From Synanceia verrucosa (taxonomy: Eukaryota; Chordata; Actinopteri; Perciformes; Synanceiidae), in assembly GCA_029721515.1 (NCBI GenBank), contig CM056550.1, positions 30,839,119 through 30,903,118 of the forward strand: 64,000 bases of DNA, read 5' to 3'. The notes beneath the pieces are model-generated. The model had not been told where the DNA came from, did no database searches, and worked only from the letters and a program-made list of their open reading frames with translations. Both the position numbers and the translations under genes were made by a program. Below, one piece after another: positions 11,038 to 24,276 of the stretch. Every line of letters starts with the position of its first letter. The stretch's first letter is position 1.

Positions 11038-12469
11038 GTGAGACCTTGTTGCCAACACTAGAAGATAGATGGACAGATGGGTTCATAGAGGGAGGGAAGG
11101 AGGTATCATGGAGGGAGGTGGGAGTCCGAGTGCGATGGATTTATGGATGTGTCTGGAAGCAGGGAAAGACACATATTGTGTACATACTGCTTAGTTTAGT
11201 TTACTTTATTTGCACAACTGTTAAAATTACACTTATGATGTACAGAATAAGAAAAATGTGCAGGAGAGGTCAGAAGCCACTGAATGCTTATCAAAGGACC
11301 TCCCCTCCCAAAATATCTGTACATCACAAAATAATATAGAGAAAACCTGGAGAAGGAAAGAAGAAAGTGAAAAGGGGAAAAGAAAGATGGAAAAAAGAGT
11401 GAAAAAGGAAGAAAAAAACATGACAAAACAAAGCCAGTCGCAAGCAAAAATGATCAAAATCAACATAAGATTACATTGATAATGTACAATCAATTACAAG
11501 CAATAGCCATACCAAACAGAGAAAAATGATAATACTGCTCTGATGTTGATGGATTAAATACTTTTTCATTTGGTCTTAGAAGAGAATACTTTAAAAGATG
11601 GTGGTAGATTGTTCCAAAGAAATGGTCCTCCATATTGCAGTGAATATTAAGCTAAGGAAGTCTGACATAATGGCCGACTGCCGACTGAATATTTGAACAT
11701 CAAAAAACGTCTCGGGAGAGGATATTGGTCATTTTAGTGGAATGACATTCCTGTTGGAAAAGTGAAAGTTATACGAACAAAAGAATTTAATCCAGCTCTA
11801 CAGTTCCACTTAGCTCCATGGAGCGTAGCATCTTAAAGCTTTCAGTTTTTCACGTAACGGCAGGCAGACAAAGACCAGCTGGTGAACAGAGCAGGCTAAA
11901 ATGTCACAAATGTTTGTCAGGAGTTGAATGAAGATTGCTCTTACATACATAAAATAGCCAGAAGTACTGTTCCAAATGAATCTTGTTAAAAATGTAATTG
12001 AGCAACTGTTTGCCAGCACATTAGCAAATAGCAACTTTGCAAGGTCATGACATGGCATATTTTTTTGCATGTTAAAGAGCTCCCCTGCCTCCAAGTGAAC
12101 AAAAGATCTTATACGCATTATTTCTGTGACATTTCTTCAAATCTGCAACTGACGTCCACACAGACTAAAGGATGATCTGATGAGATTTTGAAGGTCAAAG
12201 GTCACAAATGTCTAATAGGGTAAGATGATAAAATGATGACAGACTAGGATGTAAACTGCAACTTGAAGGTGGTCATGAAAACGGGAAAAAAAATAAGAAA
12301 TAACAGCTGCTAAAACATAAAAAATGACAAGGCATGGACACGTATGCCATAAGAGGAGAAGTGGTGTCTATGGTGTTCATGTATGTGTCAAACATGGATA
12401 CCAAACCCTTGTGAGTGGTGTTTTGAGTGACAGCTTCTGACTTGATACTGGACGTCCATTGTGTTGCAG
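11038..12469 (+). other. rab26 intron, possible old LINE fragment
   Basis: Intron between the AWLTEIHEYAQ exon and the VDSTHDR exon. The part from about 11190 to 11800 has the look of a decayed retroelement (TTTACTTTATTTGCACAA and a 'nucleated by mismatch' degenerate text), but no reading frame or end could be fixed. No other exon is seen. Confidence 0.4.
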
Positions 12470-12526
12470 GTCGATTCCACTCATGACAGGGTGGTGAAGC
12501 GAGAGGAGGGGGAGAAACTGGCCAAG
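12470..12526 (+). CDS. rab26: Rab26 GTPase, internal exon (end of G4)
   Basis: A 57-base exon between a GTGTTGCAG acceptor and AAG|GTGAGC donor, phase 0 on both sides. It encodes VDSTHDRVVKREEGEKLAK. VD completes the NKVD guanine-specificity motif from the previous exon; VVKREEGEKLAK matches Rab26 (VVKREDGEKLAK) better than Rab37. A CA microsatellite starts 15 bases past the exon (12541-12565). Confidence 0.93.
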
Positions 12527-13178
12527 GTGAGCTTCATAATACACACACACACACACACACACACATTCAATCTGACGCATGTAATGAGTATAAAAGACAT
12601 GCTGTGCTCTGCCCACGCAGCCACGTGGCCCCTACAACTCCCCCCATGTAGCTGCTGTGCCTTGATTAGTGTGTGTAATTACATATTCATGGAGGCGCAT
12701 AATGTTGTTATTGTTTGGAATAAATGACGGGGACTTGCTAACTTAATTTTCTGGGCCGTTTCGCTCAGATAAGCTCTGAGAGGCGTGTTAGAGTAAATAC
12801 GAACAGAAGTGGTGGGGAGAAGTGTGGCACTGCAGCTGTCAAGGTAGACATACACAGCAGGAATATTGACGTGGACACACACATACACAGAATGAGATCG
12901 CTGTACCGCGGAGCGTCTGTCATTATCTTCACACTGTGATTGTTATTGTTCTTAGAAGTTACAACAATGAGGGGAGAAAATTGTTTTTTAAAGGAAGAAA
13001 AACTCACCAACCATCAAAAGGATTGTTGAGTTTTTGGTATTGATCGCCAACACTACTTTAAACTCCCAAATCCCAAAACTCAGTTAGTCTAAAACGTAAT
13101 TTTGTATCAGCATCAGATATGCAGGAGTGCACAAACACACACACACACACCCCTAACAACAAATGTTTTTCTGTGCAG
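12527..13178 (+). other. rab26 intron
   Basis: A short intron with CA microsatellites at 12541-12565 and 13136-13151, the second close to the downstream acceptor (TTTTTCTGTGCAG). No other feature is seen. Confidence 0.6.
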
Positions 13179-13255
13179 GAGTTTGGAGTGCCCTTCATGG
13201 AGACGAGTGCTAAATCTGGACTGAATGTAGAACTGGCCTTCACTGCAGTGGCGAA
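13179..13255 (+). CDS. rab26: Rab26 GTPase, internal exon (G5 motif)
   Basis: A 77-base exon beginning in phase 0 after CTGTGCAG and ending two bases into a codon (GCG AA|GTGAGT). It encodes EFGVPFMETSAKSGLNVEL then AFTAVA. ETSAK is the G5 motif contacting the guanine base, and FMETSAKxGLNVxLAFTA is the Rab26 form. The donor is followed within a few bases by a (CA)n array and a GTCCCC-type repeat. Confidence 0.94.
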
Positions 13256-13260
13256 GTGAG

Positions 13261-13295
<35 letters not shown>

Positions 13296-13560
13296 GGTTT
13301 AAGTCACCTTTGGGGTATATAGGCATTTTTACACCCCTCTTTGGGGACAAACTTTGATTTCCTAAAAACTTACCCTAAGCGTAACTACAACAACTAACCT
13401 TCTAAGACTAACCTCAACCTAACCCTAACCACTGACCCAAAATCAAGGATTTAACAACCCTGGACACTGACTTTGTCCCCAGTTGCACAATCAGTCCGCA
13501 ATCAACTGGTATTAAGTCAAGTGTGTGACCCCAATGTGGACATAAGGCAGACGCACACAG
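13261..13560. repeat. GTCCCC/TAACCC dispersed repeat with CA array, copy 2
   Basis: It opens with (CA)n at 13261-13292, then has TTTGGGGACAAA, a CCTCAACCTAACCCTAACC stretch near 13410-13430, a TTTGTCCCCAG word, and ends near GTGGACATAAGGCAGACG. The layout matches the copies at 1903-2302 and 16204-16510. It lies in a rab26 intron. Confidence 0.65.
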
Positions 13561-15421
13561 ACTTTAGTTCAACAGCTCCAGTCTACCATGAACTTCAGCA
13601 TGGATGTAGGCGACAGAGAAGCAGCAACATAATCTTCCTACAATTGTAAACAAAAGCATTAAAACACTCAGTTCATACCTCTCAAGAGTTTTGCCTCTAT
13701 ACACTGACTCTATCTGGCAGGGCCAGCGGTAGATTATGATAACTGAAGTAAAACCAGTGTGAGCAAATTAACTGTAGTTAAATATCACTGTGAAACCAAC
13801 ATTCCTGACTCTGTCTCTACTTTTTGCATGTCACAGATCAGCATTTCAGTGGTTTCATCAAAAACAGAACATGAAATATTCACAGACAAGAGCCTGTGTC
13901 CTGCCTGGTCCTCTCAGTGTCAGCATTTTCTCACAGTGGCTATTTCTATTATCTATGGCTGATGAAATCTGTTTGCACCAGTCTTCATTGGTTATCTGTT
14001 CAAAATGAGAATCGTTCTTTTCTTTACTTCTGTGTCAAATCAAAGATAAAAAAAAATGACTGCAAATTTATCGTGAAAATCACCATGGCAATTGTGCAAC
14101 TTGACAGGCACTTCTGTTCCCTCCGTGAATATAACTCTTTTAATTGAGAACATGGCTTAATGTGTTTAATTTTTTAGATCTACTCGGCTGACCAGCTGAA
14201 CCACTGCTGCAGTGAGCAGCATTTATATTCACTTTCAAAAACTCTGCATCCCTAATGGAGGGCAGGTGCAGATGGGGGACTTTTGCACCACTACCACAAG
14301 TTTAAAAGCTGACAGCAACGTAGCTGATGCTCTTATTTTCACCAGTCTGGTAATAACAGTTTGCTATTCAGATATCATTTGTTCCATTTGGCCATGCAGA
14401 AATATGAGCCTTAAAGTATTGAAATAGACAGGAACATATTTCAGAAACTCAGTTAATTCCGACATCTAAACCAGAAAGTTGATCTTGTGGTTGTGCTTGT
14501 TTTGTATTCCTTATTTATGAGGATACCATTTGAAATATGTGTCACTTAAATGTGTAGCGTTGGACATATTTAGTGGGAGTTGTTTTCCATTTATAGCCTC
14601 GTTATGGTAACAGGCTGGCATGGTCGGGTGTTACCACGAATAGCTGAATATCTGTCTGGCACACAGTTTGCACAGATACATGAGAATATGAGACCAGCTC
14701 TGTTCCTCTCCCTCTCGCTCATGATAACACCTCTTTAGTTTTCAGGCTATTTCCAAACTTTTCCATCACCTCTCATCTGTCACTTCCTCATCTCTTTTGC
14801 ACCATAGTTTCAGTTCATTTTCCTTCAGGAGTGCTTTTTCTGCCTAAAGACACACAAATGCCTAAATGAAATCATTTATAATCTGATAAAAAGTTGATTC
14901 ACATGATGAGATCATCATCACAACAAATCATTGATTACTATGAATCACTGAATCATTAAATCACTGACATACTCTGGCATTGTGCATCTATGTGCTTTAA
15001 TTGTTCCATATAATTATTGCTTTCTTCCTCGCTGAATCCCCCCTTGAAGAGATTAATAAAATGCATTGTCTTCCGCGCTCTTGAAAGATAATCCAGGTTA
15101 CTCTCTTCATACTTTACACAGAGGTCATTAAGTCACCATTCTATCAACTCTAATGAGCAAATTAAAACGTGAGCATAAAGTTTTCCTCAAGTAGTTTTAA
15201 TGGAAGAAAAAAAAATTATCTCCTGACTGTAGCTTCATATTTACTGGACAGATATAAGCAGTATAGATGTTTTTTGTCTTACTTTGAGCTATAAACCAAT
15301 AGTGGCTTTTTTATTTAACTTTTATCATATTTGCATTTTTCTTAACTATTTCTATTTTAAAGGTGCAATGTGCCAGAGTGCATGCTAACCAGCTAGCCAA
15401 CTGTAATACCACTTGTTCCTA
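13561..15421 (+). other. rab26 intron, no gene seen
   Basis: AT-rich intron sequence between the dispersed repeat and the Tc1 fragment. No splice-bounded coding segment is seen. Confidence 0.5.
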
Positions 15422-15800
15422 CACTATATTGCCAAAAGTATTTGCTCACCCATCCAACTGATCAGAATCAGGTGTTCCAGTCACTTCCATGGCCACAGGT
15501 GTATAAAATCAAGCACCTAGGCATGCAGACTATTTTTACAAACATTTGTGAAAGAATGGGTCGCTCTCAGGAGCTCAGTGAATTCCAGCGTGGAACTGTG
15601 ATAGGATGCCACCTGTGCAACAAATCCAGTCATGAAGTTTCCTCACTCCTAAATATTCCACAGTCAACTGTCAGCTGTATTATAAGAATGTGGAAGTGTT
15701 TGGGAACGACAGCAACTCAGCCATGAAGTGGTAGACCACGTAAACTGCTGGAGCGGGATCAGTGGATGCTGAGGCGCATAGTGCGAAGAGAGGTTGGTAT
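15422..15800 (+). mobile_element. Tc1-like transposon fragment, family C, copy 1 (5' end only)
   Basis: It starts with the inverted repeat CACTATATTGCCAAAAGTAT next to a TA dinucleotide. It continues into the N-terminal transposase frame (MGRSQELSEFQRGTVIG, then a helix-turn-helix with LLNIPQSTVSCII). Similarity ends shortly after RRIVRR at about 15795; the catalytic DDE region and right repeat are absent. A premature stop follows ATQP. Truncated and inactive, in the last rab26 intron. Related copies are at 48581-49589 and 63139-64000. Confidence 0.88.
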
Positions 15801-16091
15801 CTTTACCAACTCTGTGATGTTGGGCCCATTGCTCCATCTATGTGGATTAATGAATTGTCAATCACACATCAGTGAGGCAATTAACAGTCCCTGATTAACT
15901 TATTTGAAGCTGATGGCAGAGGCAGCAACATAATTAACATCTATTTACCTTCTTAAAAATCAGTTAGTATCGTTTCAAAGGCCTTCAATGAAGGAAAAAC
16001 TGTTGCAGCTTTTGAATCCTGCTCTGCTCTGCTTCCACCTGTTGGTTAGCAGAGTTAGCACAGCCTCATGGTGGTACTGTCTGTCTCTCAG
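15801..16091 (+). other. end of last rab26 intron
   Basis: Unique sequence ending in the acceptor CTGTCTCTCAG at 16081-16091. Nothing else is seen. Confidence 0.6.
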
Positions 16092-16194
16092 AGAACTGAA
16101 GCACAGGACCATGAAGGAGCCTGACGAGCCAAAGTTTCAGCTGCAGGAGTATGTGGACAAAGAAATGAGGACAGCCGGCTGCTGCCGCACGTAG
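16092..16194 (+). CDS. rab26: Rab26 GTPase, last coding exon (hypervariable tail and prenylation site)
   Basis: It follows the CTGTCTCTCAG acceptor; the first base completes the lysine codon split by the intron. It encodes ELKHRTMKEPDEPKFQLQEY then VDKEMRTAGCCRT and the stop TAG at 16192-16194. The C-terminal CCRT is a double-cysteine geranylgeranylation signal anchoring the protein to membranes. Mammalian Rab26 ends in a similar GASCCRP-like tail, while Rab37 ends SSCCSFM-like, so Rab26 is preferred. Together the four exons give about 101 residues. Confidence 0.93.
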
Positions 16195-16203
16195 ACCACA
16201 TCC

Positions 16204-16474
16204 TGTGTGTGTGTGTGTGGACAGGTATTACTTGTGTTATGGGGACAAAAATCTGTTCACAAAGTTACATCATGGGGACTCATCTTCCTTCTGGGGACAA
16301 AATGCATGTCCCCATAAAGTTTTTAGGCTGAAGAAGATTTAATGTTAGTGTAAGGTTAGACTTTGGTTACGATTAGGGTTAGGATTATGCGGGTACTGGT
16401 TATGGTTAGGTTCGAGGGAAGTGTCTAGGAAATGAATGTAAGTCAATGTAAAGTCCCCACAACGAGAGTAATAC

Positions 16475-16509
<35 letters not shown>

Positions 16510-16510
16510 C
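16204..16510. repeat. GTCCCC/TAACCC dispersed repeat with GT arrays, copy 3 (inverted)
   Basis: It is bounded by (GT)n at 16206-16219 and 16478-16508. It carries ATGGGGACAAA, GTCCCCATAAAG, a GATTAGGGTTAGG stretch near 16375 and GTCCCCACAACGAG near 16453. The order is the reverse complement of copy 1 (1903-2302). It begins about ten bases after the rab26 stop codon. Confidence 0.7.
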
Positions 16511-16566
16511 GAGAGAGAGAGAGAACAGGTACAGTAAATAATTAATTAATTAATATAAAAACATTG

Positions 16567-17170
<604 letters not shown>

Positions 17171-18165
17171 TCAATATATATACTGTACATATATCTGCTA
17201 TCTGCTCTCTCTCCCAACCCACCTATCCTCTGCAACTGTGAATGTAAAATAACTCCTCATCTACATACTTGCACATACGCATGCATGTACACTCACAGAC
17301 CCACACGCACGGCTGTGTTCATAAGTACACAGCCTGTTCAATCTGTTTCTGTGTGATGTACATATTTTTAAATGTCATTTTGATTTTGTGCTCTGAAAGC
17401 TTTGTAGTTTGCAAATGTCTGTCTTGTTAAATCAGAAGAACATGGACACAAACATGATGCTTATTAAATCCATCTGGTTAAAATAGTAGAAATCTTATGA
17501 ATACATTTGTACAGATACACTATTGCACCTGATGTAAGCTGCCAAGTGGCATTGTGTGCTGTTGTATGTACAGGACATAATTTTTAATACTTGTGACCAT
17601 GACTATCATGACACTGTTGTGTTGTATTTAATTTGATATAGAGCTTCTATAGAGGATAGATGATCTCTCCTTATCCACTTGTCGTACATACACAGTGAAT
17701 TTTCAGCTACATAGAATGTTGTATAACTGCTTCTGGACATCTTGTTTTTTTAATTTTTATCTTTTCAATCAAGATCATAAAATGTAGATGGTCTAGAATA
17801 AGGTTCGACTGAACTTATAGTATTTCTCACCTGTTTTTCCCTCCTGAGGTTTTGTAGAAGCTGTCGTTGCATAAAGATGCAACCATTGTTATCGGATCTG
17901 TGCTGAACAATGACATTTCACAGGCATTTCTATCCTTTTTTTGTCAAATATTTTTTATCAAAGATGGTTTCATACTGCTTTTTGCCAATTATAAAATACT
18001 ATCAATACAGACTCAACTTGCATACATTTAGTGGTCACTCCGATAGACAGATTTTACAATACATTTCAGTATGAATCAGAAGTCATGAAGTTATTGTTAC
18101 CTTGTAATCTATATACTGTATCTTGAACTGAAATGATTTGTACTGTATTAATCTTCAGTGTTCCC

Positions 18166-18171
18166 AATAAA
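18166..18171 (+). terminator. poly(A) signal of rab26 (probable)
   Basis: AATAAA in the context CCCAATAAAGAATCAATGTG, followed by a T/G-containing stretch. It is the best candidate after the rab26 stop. Distance from the stop is about 2 kb. Confidence 0.6.
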
Positions 18172-18391
18172 GAATCAATGTGAAATATTGATCTTACCTC
18201 ACACGTGGATCTGCACTCCCACCATGTGGCAAAGTCTTGTTATGACAACAGTGACTGTGATTGACTGGATTGTTTGTGAAACAATACAATGATGCTATCT
18301 CTTCACAGTGCCTCCAGAACCGGTTCGTACAGTGAAATGTATTATGCTGTGGTGCTTTGACAATTAAAACAACACACTGCTTGACTACACT

Positions 18392-18679
18392 CCATCCCTC
18401 CTCCATTATCTACCGCTTATCCTCATAGGGTCGCGGGGGGGCTGGAGCCTATCCCAGCTGTCTTAGGGTGGAAGGCAGGGTACACCCTGGACAAGTCGCC
18501 ACCTCCTCGCAGGACACATAGAGACAGACAACCATTCACACTCACACCTACGGTCAATTTAAATTAGCCAATTAACCTAATCCCCATGCATGTTTTTGGA
18601 TGGTGGGAGGAAGCCGGAGTACCCGGAGAGAACCCACGCAGACACGGGGAGAACATGCAAACTCCACACGGGCCCAGGA
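18392..18679 (-). mobile_element. tRNA-headed SINE with GGAT tail, copy 1 (reverse, head lost)
   Basis: On the - strand this reads from GTTTGCATGTTCTCCCCGTG through TTTTTGGA, CCGTAGGTGTGAGTG and AGCTGGGATAGGCTCCAGCC to a decayed (GGAT)n tail. The tRNA-like head with the polymerase III boxes is missing. It is the same family as 30281-30583, which is complete. Confidence 0.8.
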
Positions 18680-21600
18680 TTCCTTAATTTAAGCATTTAA
18701 GTGACTGAGTCATGTTGCATTACACTGTACATTTGCATTTTTTCAACACTTGTTTAGAATCCAGAGTAGGTGACTGGAACAAGTATATATAGTGTAGAAG
18801 TATTAACGTAACTTGACATTTTTCCACCATCTAAATAATAAAATAACACCATGTTATTTCCATGCATGAGCTCCTCTTTCTCTCAAAGACTGAAACCTGA
18901 GTAGTGATGTCATCAAGTACAGTAAGTGTGGATCTGCTCCATAGACAATGAATGGGAGACTGATTTCATGTATAAATAGTTTATACTAGATGAGCTTTAT
19001 TCTGTTGTAGTTTTCTTTGCTGTGGTCTTAGTGTCGTCGAGAACATCTTTTGCAGTTCATTTTTTGGATTTAGGAGAGAGTTGTTAATTTTTTCAAATAC
19101 ATTTGTACTGTCAGAAAACATGTAACTGTATCAAATAATAGTTTGTTCATGGCTCTGATCATTTTCACCTACAAAGTGTATACTGAATCTTATACCTTCC
19201 AAGTTTTCACCAAGAAAAAACAATGAAAAAATATTTATATGATTTTTTTTTATTTCCTCAGGGGAATAATAACAACAACCAGTGTTTTTTTATTGACAGA
19301 CCCCACAGTTTGCCGTAATGTGTCACATAAACCGTTCAGTACAGCATGCTTTTTGTCATGCAAGTTACACTAATATGTTGGATAAGACCTTTGATACTAT
19401 AGATTGGTTGCTTGTTGCTGGAAACTGTGAGTATGGTGTGTAACAGTGTGGGTGTAGAGCAGGTGCATTTTAACCTGAGAGCCTCTCTTTATCAGTCAGT
19501 ACTGCATCTGCCATGACATTCTGTAACAGATTAGCTGAAAGTGAAAGGGAATGGAAGAATGAGGAGGAGGAAGAGAGCAGGTCAACATCCCACAGTACGC
19601 CATGAACAGATGTCATACAGGTATAAGCAAGAGTCCATCATGACCTGCTGCACGAAGTGTACTCACTTTCTTTTTACTGCTTGGAAATAGCTGCATTATT
19701 TTGCACATTCACATCACTGGCCTCATGCTAACTGTTTGATACAGACATCCCTCAGGATGAATTATGACAACTCTGGTGAGCCTTCAACTTTTCATCTAGT
19801 ACCATCATTAGGACAAAATGTCAAGATGTTGAGATGTTGCTAAATCTCAAAACATTCTGTGGTTTTTTTTATTCATTGACTGTAGCTCACAACGTAAACA
19901 CACGGCTCATTCATGTCCCTATAAATATGACCTCATAACATCTAATACTGTCAACAGAGTAAAACTGTAACCACTCATTATGCTGCTACCTGGACCGCTG
20001 TGAACGCCATTAGCCATGTTCATTGTTTATGTTCTTACTGATAACTTTGAGGGAGTAGCATTGGAAGACCTGAAGAGATGGACTGTCAGTGTTCCTGACT
20101 TGGTGACTTTCCCTTTGGATTTAGTGACTTTATGAGCTAATGCTGCTGGCTACTTTCTAGAAAGAGAAGGCACCACTGGGATGGGTTTTCTAAATTGCTA
20201 AAATCTGGCATACCCTTGCTAGTTTCTTGATATTACCAACCCTAGCTTTAACCCAGGTACATGTGAGCTAGATCTCGTGACACAAGTGTGATGTTGAAAC
20301 TTGAAAACTCCAGTGTACCGTGAGAACAAACGTTTCTGTCGAGTAGTGAAACTTTTTGGAATGAAACAATGACAGAAAAGGAGTAATTCATTATAAGAAT
20401 TGTTTACTGAACTTTTTTCTCACTGAACCACATCAGACACAAACTATGATTCAAAATTGTGTTTTTGTATTTCATATAACATGTCTGGAGGAGATCTTTA
20501 AGACATGGACACACTGTGTTCCGGTTTAATAGTCTACTATGCAAGGGTAAAAAAAAAAAGAAAACAAACATAAGATAATTTCTTTTTAAACATGTACACA
20601 TTAGGATGCCCCAAAACACTTTGAGCAAACCTCTACCTTCCAACTGTGAACAGTCTTGTGTTGTCTTGAGCTCAGTAATCTACACAGTAAGTTTGAATTT
20701 CTTTGTTTTCACTTCAGACTGATCTTCTGCTGCTGCTGATGGGTTGTTCTGTCCTCTCTTAATGAATGTTCTCTCTTTCTTTCCAGTGTCCATGTTGTGA
20801 GTGGAAAATATGTTTCCATGCATCCATGCAACATTGCGTGCTGACACAGGCCGTGACTCAGACTCTGACTAATAGTTATTCCAATTTCCTTAAAACGTTT
20901 CACTCTAGAACAGTATGACAGTGACACCCACAAGTATTTCCCTTCTATCTCCTGTTTACTAGATTTGGTGCTAATTAGAAGGTGGGCGATGTGCAGCACA
21001 TGTTGACCTGACGATATGTAGTTTTGTCACGTATGGTATCATGGAACAAAGACTCTGATTACATGGGAATGAAAGGCACGCTGACCTGATTTCCTATGGA
21101 AACTAAACTTTGTCTTATTCTTACAGATGTGAATCATTAATCGTTCACTGTTTCACCTCAAGCTGTTTTAAACCTCACAAAACCTTGAGTTTGCCACAAA
21201 ATGAGTGTATATGTTTTAAACGTACCCCAATTTCTGATCAAAGGTGTAATAGTGAAAATACATGCTTACACCATGAAATAAAAATCTCATCAGTTCACAT
21301 ATACATTAGTATAAGGAAAAAAAAATATCAAAGATTATGTTTTCACAATTAATCAGACAGTGGTCGTATAACATAGTAGTATACATTTACTTTATTTAAG
21401 TACAAATTCAAGGTCGTTATAAGAAGTCTCTTCATTCACACAAAATATGTGAAGAGTTCATAATATCTGGCGGGTCGTTAAATGCAGTATTAACTTACAC
21501 AAGAATATATATTTTGGCCATTTACTGAGTACTTTTAACTTTTACTTTAATAAATATTTTCACTGCAGGACTTTTACTGTTTATTTTTTTTCTTTTTCTT

Positions 21601-21920
21601 TTTACAGTGTGGTAGTAGTACTTTTATTTTACTAGTTTAGGTACTCAGTACCACCACTGACCTGCAGGTTCATGCTGCAGTGACTTTTATGCTCAACAGG
21701 GGTCCCACTTCTATCACAGATTTGCTCAGCAGCAAGGCAGCACTTGTTGCTCACTGCTGTTCAGCTCACTGAAGAGTGAACTGATTTAAGAAATAAAGGG
21801 AAAAGTTTCCATGAAGGAGATGCAGGTGTGCATTTAACTTCATGTTTGGATAGAGTTTTAAGGAGAGATCTTGCATTGTTTTTTTCTTGTGACCATATGA
21901 TGTTTGCAACATAATAGAGC
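18680..21920. other. intergenic, nothing recognised
   Basis: AT-rich sequence with no splice-bounded coding segment, no RNA gene and no repeat I can name. Includes a poly(A/T) run near 20550 and scattered short open frames of no evident meaning. Confidence 0.5.
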
Positions 21921-22042
21921 AGTGGCTCCTAACCTGTCTTGTGATATTAGGTCATATTTATATAATGATGAGTGGGTCACAAGTAGATATGACTTCTTTT
22001 TTTTTTTTCTCTGAGGGGTCAGCCTTGAAGGTTGGGAATCGC
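21921..22042. mobile_element. possible hAT-type MITE remnant
   Basis: The left end CAGTGGCTCCTAACCTGTC and right end AAGGTTGGGAATCGCC are imperfect inverted repeats. They resemble the CAGxGGTTCCCAACCT ends of a non-autonomous hAT family common in vertebrates. No clean target duplication is seen. A T-rich run sits inside. Confidence 0.35.
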
Positions 22043-23261
22043 CATAGACAGACCTTTAAACAATTTTTAGTTCTGTAAGCTTTATTAGCCTGAGGGCAGG
22101 TACCACTAATCCAGCATAGGGAAAGTGGTTGTTATCTTGGTTCTGGGTAAATAGTCTGCTATGTGTGTGCTATTAGCTTTGGGCTGGCCTAAGACTCTAT
22201 GGGGCCCTAAGCAAAATGTTAATTTAGGGCCCTCTATTACTGTCAATAATAATGATTTTTTTTTTTTAATCATTTACACACCTTGTATACATACCATATA
22301 TACACTCAGGATTTTTGGCCCCATGAATAGAAATTTTAGTGGCCAGTAAAATAATATTTTTGACAATCATTTCATATTTGTGAAAAGAACAGAGCGAGAG
22401 AGAGCAAACTTAGTGTTACCAATACATCGTAAATAAGATATATGTGTGACTGTAAGTTAATTACTGAGTGACATATGTCAGTGTAATGATTATATTACGG
22501 GCCTTTCTGAATCTGAATCCTTCTCCTTATTCTACCCTTTTTTGGCACTCTTGGGGGGCCCTTGAGGCCAGGGCTGGTGCTTAGTTTGCTTATGCCTTGG
22601 TCCGGCTCTGGATAGGGTACATCCATAATGTTCAGGGTCAACAAGGGTCAAAGCACATTTGTTTCCCTTAGAAACCACTGCCATCTGTCAAGCACATGCA
22701 TGCATAAGTGACAATAATGTGCAAACGTGACAGTGACGTGGCTATCTATTACAGTCTATTACACGCTTCGGTGTGATACCAGTTTGCACCAGTAGCTTCC
22801 ACACTGACTCTTTGTCAACAGTGTCCCTGCTGATGGTCTTTCTGTAAATGTTACGGTGATTTATTCAGATATAGATCCTCACCATAGAAACATATATGCT
22901 CAACAATTTACATTTCCATCCATCCACAGAGACAGAGAGGCAAGAAGACAGAGAGCGAGTCCAGGAGTGGCCATGCTGCCCAAATACTGTGTGTGTAAAT
23001 GTGTGCAGTGGTGTGAATAAGTAAATAATAGACAGTCATAGTCATGCCTTTTGTTAGCGGAGGCCCTCATATGACTTAGCGAGAGCCATCTGTTGCACCA
23101 CTTGCTCTCCGTGTCATTAACCCGACCTGAGGGCACCATAACCCTGATGGCTCTCCTGTAGTGGTCTGTGCATGTGTGTCTGATTGTGTGCTCATCCATC
23201 ACTAGTTGCTAAGCAGTCCACTCTACTGTGCTAAAGTGACCAGGAACCCCAAACAAAGCCA
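22043..23261. other. intergenic, repeat-like patches
   Basis: The segment 22170-22620 contains paired GGGGCCCT-type words (GGGCCCTCTATTACTG, GGGGGGCCCTTGAGG) seen in degenerate fish repeats; a related patch is near 47700. No gene is seen. Confidence 0.4.
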
Positions 23262-23264
23262 TGT

Positions 23265-23312
<48 letters not shown>
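23262..23312. repeat. (GT)n microsatellite
   Basis: An uninterrupted GT array of about 50 bases. Confidence 0.95.
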
Positions 23313-23314
<2 letters not shown>

Positions 23315-24220
23315 ACAACAACTAAACTTTAAGGATAGTTTAGTTTTGAAGTGGGGTTGTATGAGGTACTTTTCATAGTACTGAGAAGCAGGCAGGAGTT
23401 ATTGTATTGGAGCAAAGCAGTGTACTGCTGTGGAAGGGTTCTGCAGTGAAACATATTTCATGCACCTAAAAGAACATTTTATACAGAACAGAATATTTTC
23501 CTTGCCATGAGACAGTTACGTTGTTCAGTCAGTTTCTGATGGGGAACTGAAGTTGTTATCTATACTCTTGCCAAGACAACCAACAATTATTGGAAAAAAA
23601 ACAAAACAAACAGTAATTTTACCTTGCAAAACATGTTGGTTGCTGGTTGTTGAGTCTGGAGGCTTTGGCTGGAGCATAGATGGATACAATACTTTCAGTT
23701 CCTGTCTGCTGGCAAGGTTAAGTGGCAGAAAAAAATCTAAATATGCTTACACTTAAATGATATTAATATTTTTAGGTGAGGTTTAAATGATTCCGGTGGC
23801 TTAAACAAGTTCGTTCACAGCAGAAAATGATCACTTCTTACACTGAGCGCAATGGCCTGGAGCAGTAAAGCAGTAACACCACCAAACAAAACTCTGAACA
23901 GACAACAGAACAGAGAATAAGTACAAAGTGAGGAAGAGGGTTGACTTTTAGTTCTTCATGTCTGGGTTTGTTGTTGTTCATTTGTTGTTCACTATCTATT
24001 TATCTATCTGTCATCTGTCTGTCTGTCTCTGAGTCACTGGGCCTTGTTGCAGTGACACTCAGTGAAGTCAGCAGCATAATTAGCATCTAATGATACAATA
24101 ATAAAAGGCATTGCCTCCCTTGAGGATTAAAAGCCCAGGTTAATTTCCACTGTATGTATTTGCACTGCCTTTTTTTCCACATAGAAAAATCTCATAATTG
24201 TGTTTAACATTTCATTTCTG
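23313..24220. other. intergenic, nothing recognised
   Basis: No gene or named repeat is seen. A short TCTG/TATC-type tract lies near 23995-24030. Confidence 0.5.

Positions 24221-24273
<53 letters not shown>
24221..24273. repeat. (AT)n microsatellite
   Basis: An uninterrupted AT array of about 52 bases. Confidence 0.95.

Positions 24274-24276
<3 letters not shown>

Noticed and set aside
10972..16194. Rab37 instead of Rab26
   Set aside because: VVKREEGEKLAK, FMETSAKSGLNVELAFTA and the CCRT tail fit Rab26 better; a phylogeny with the missing 5' exons would settle it.
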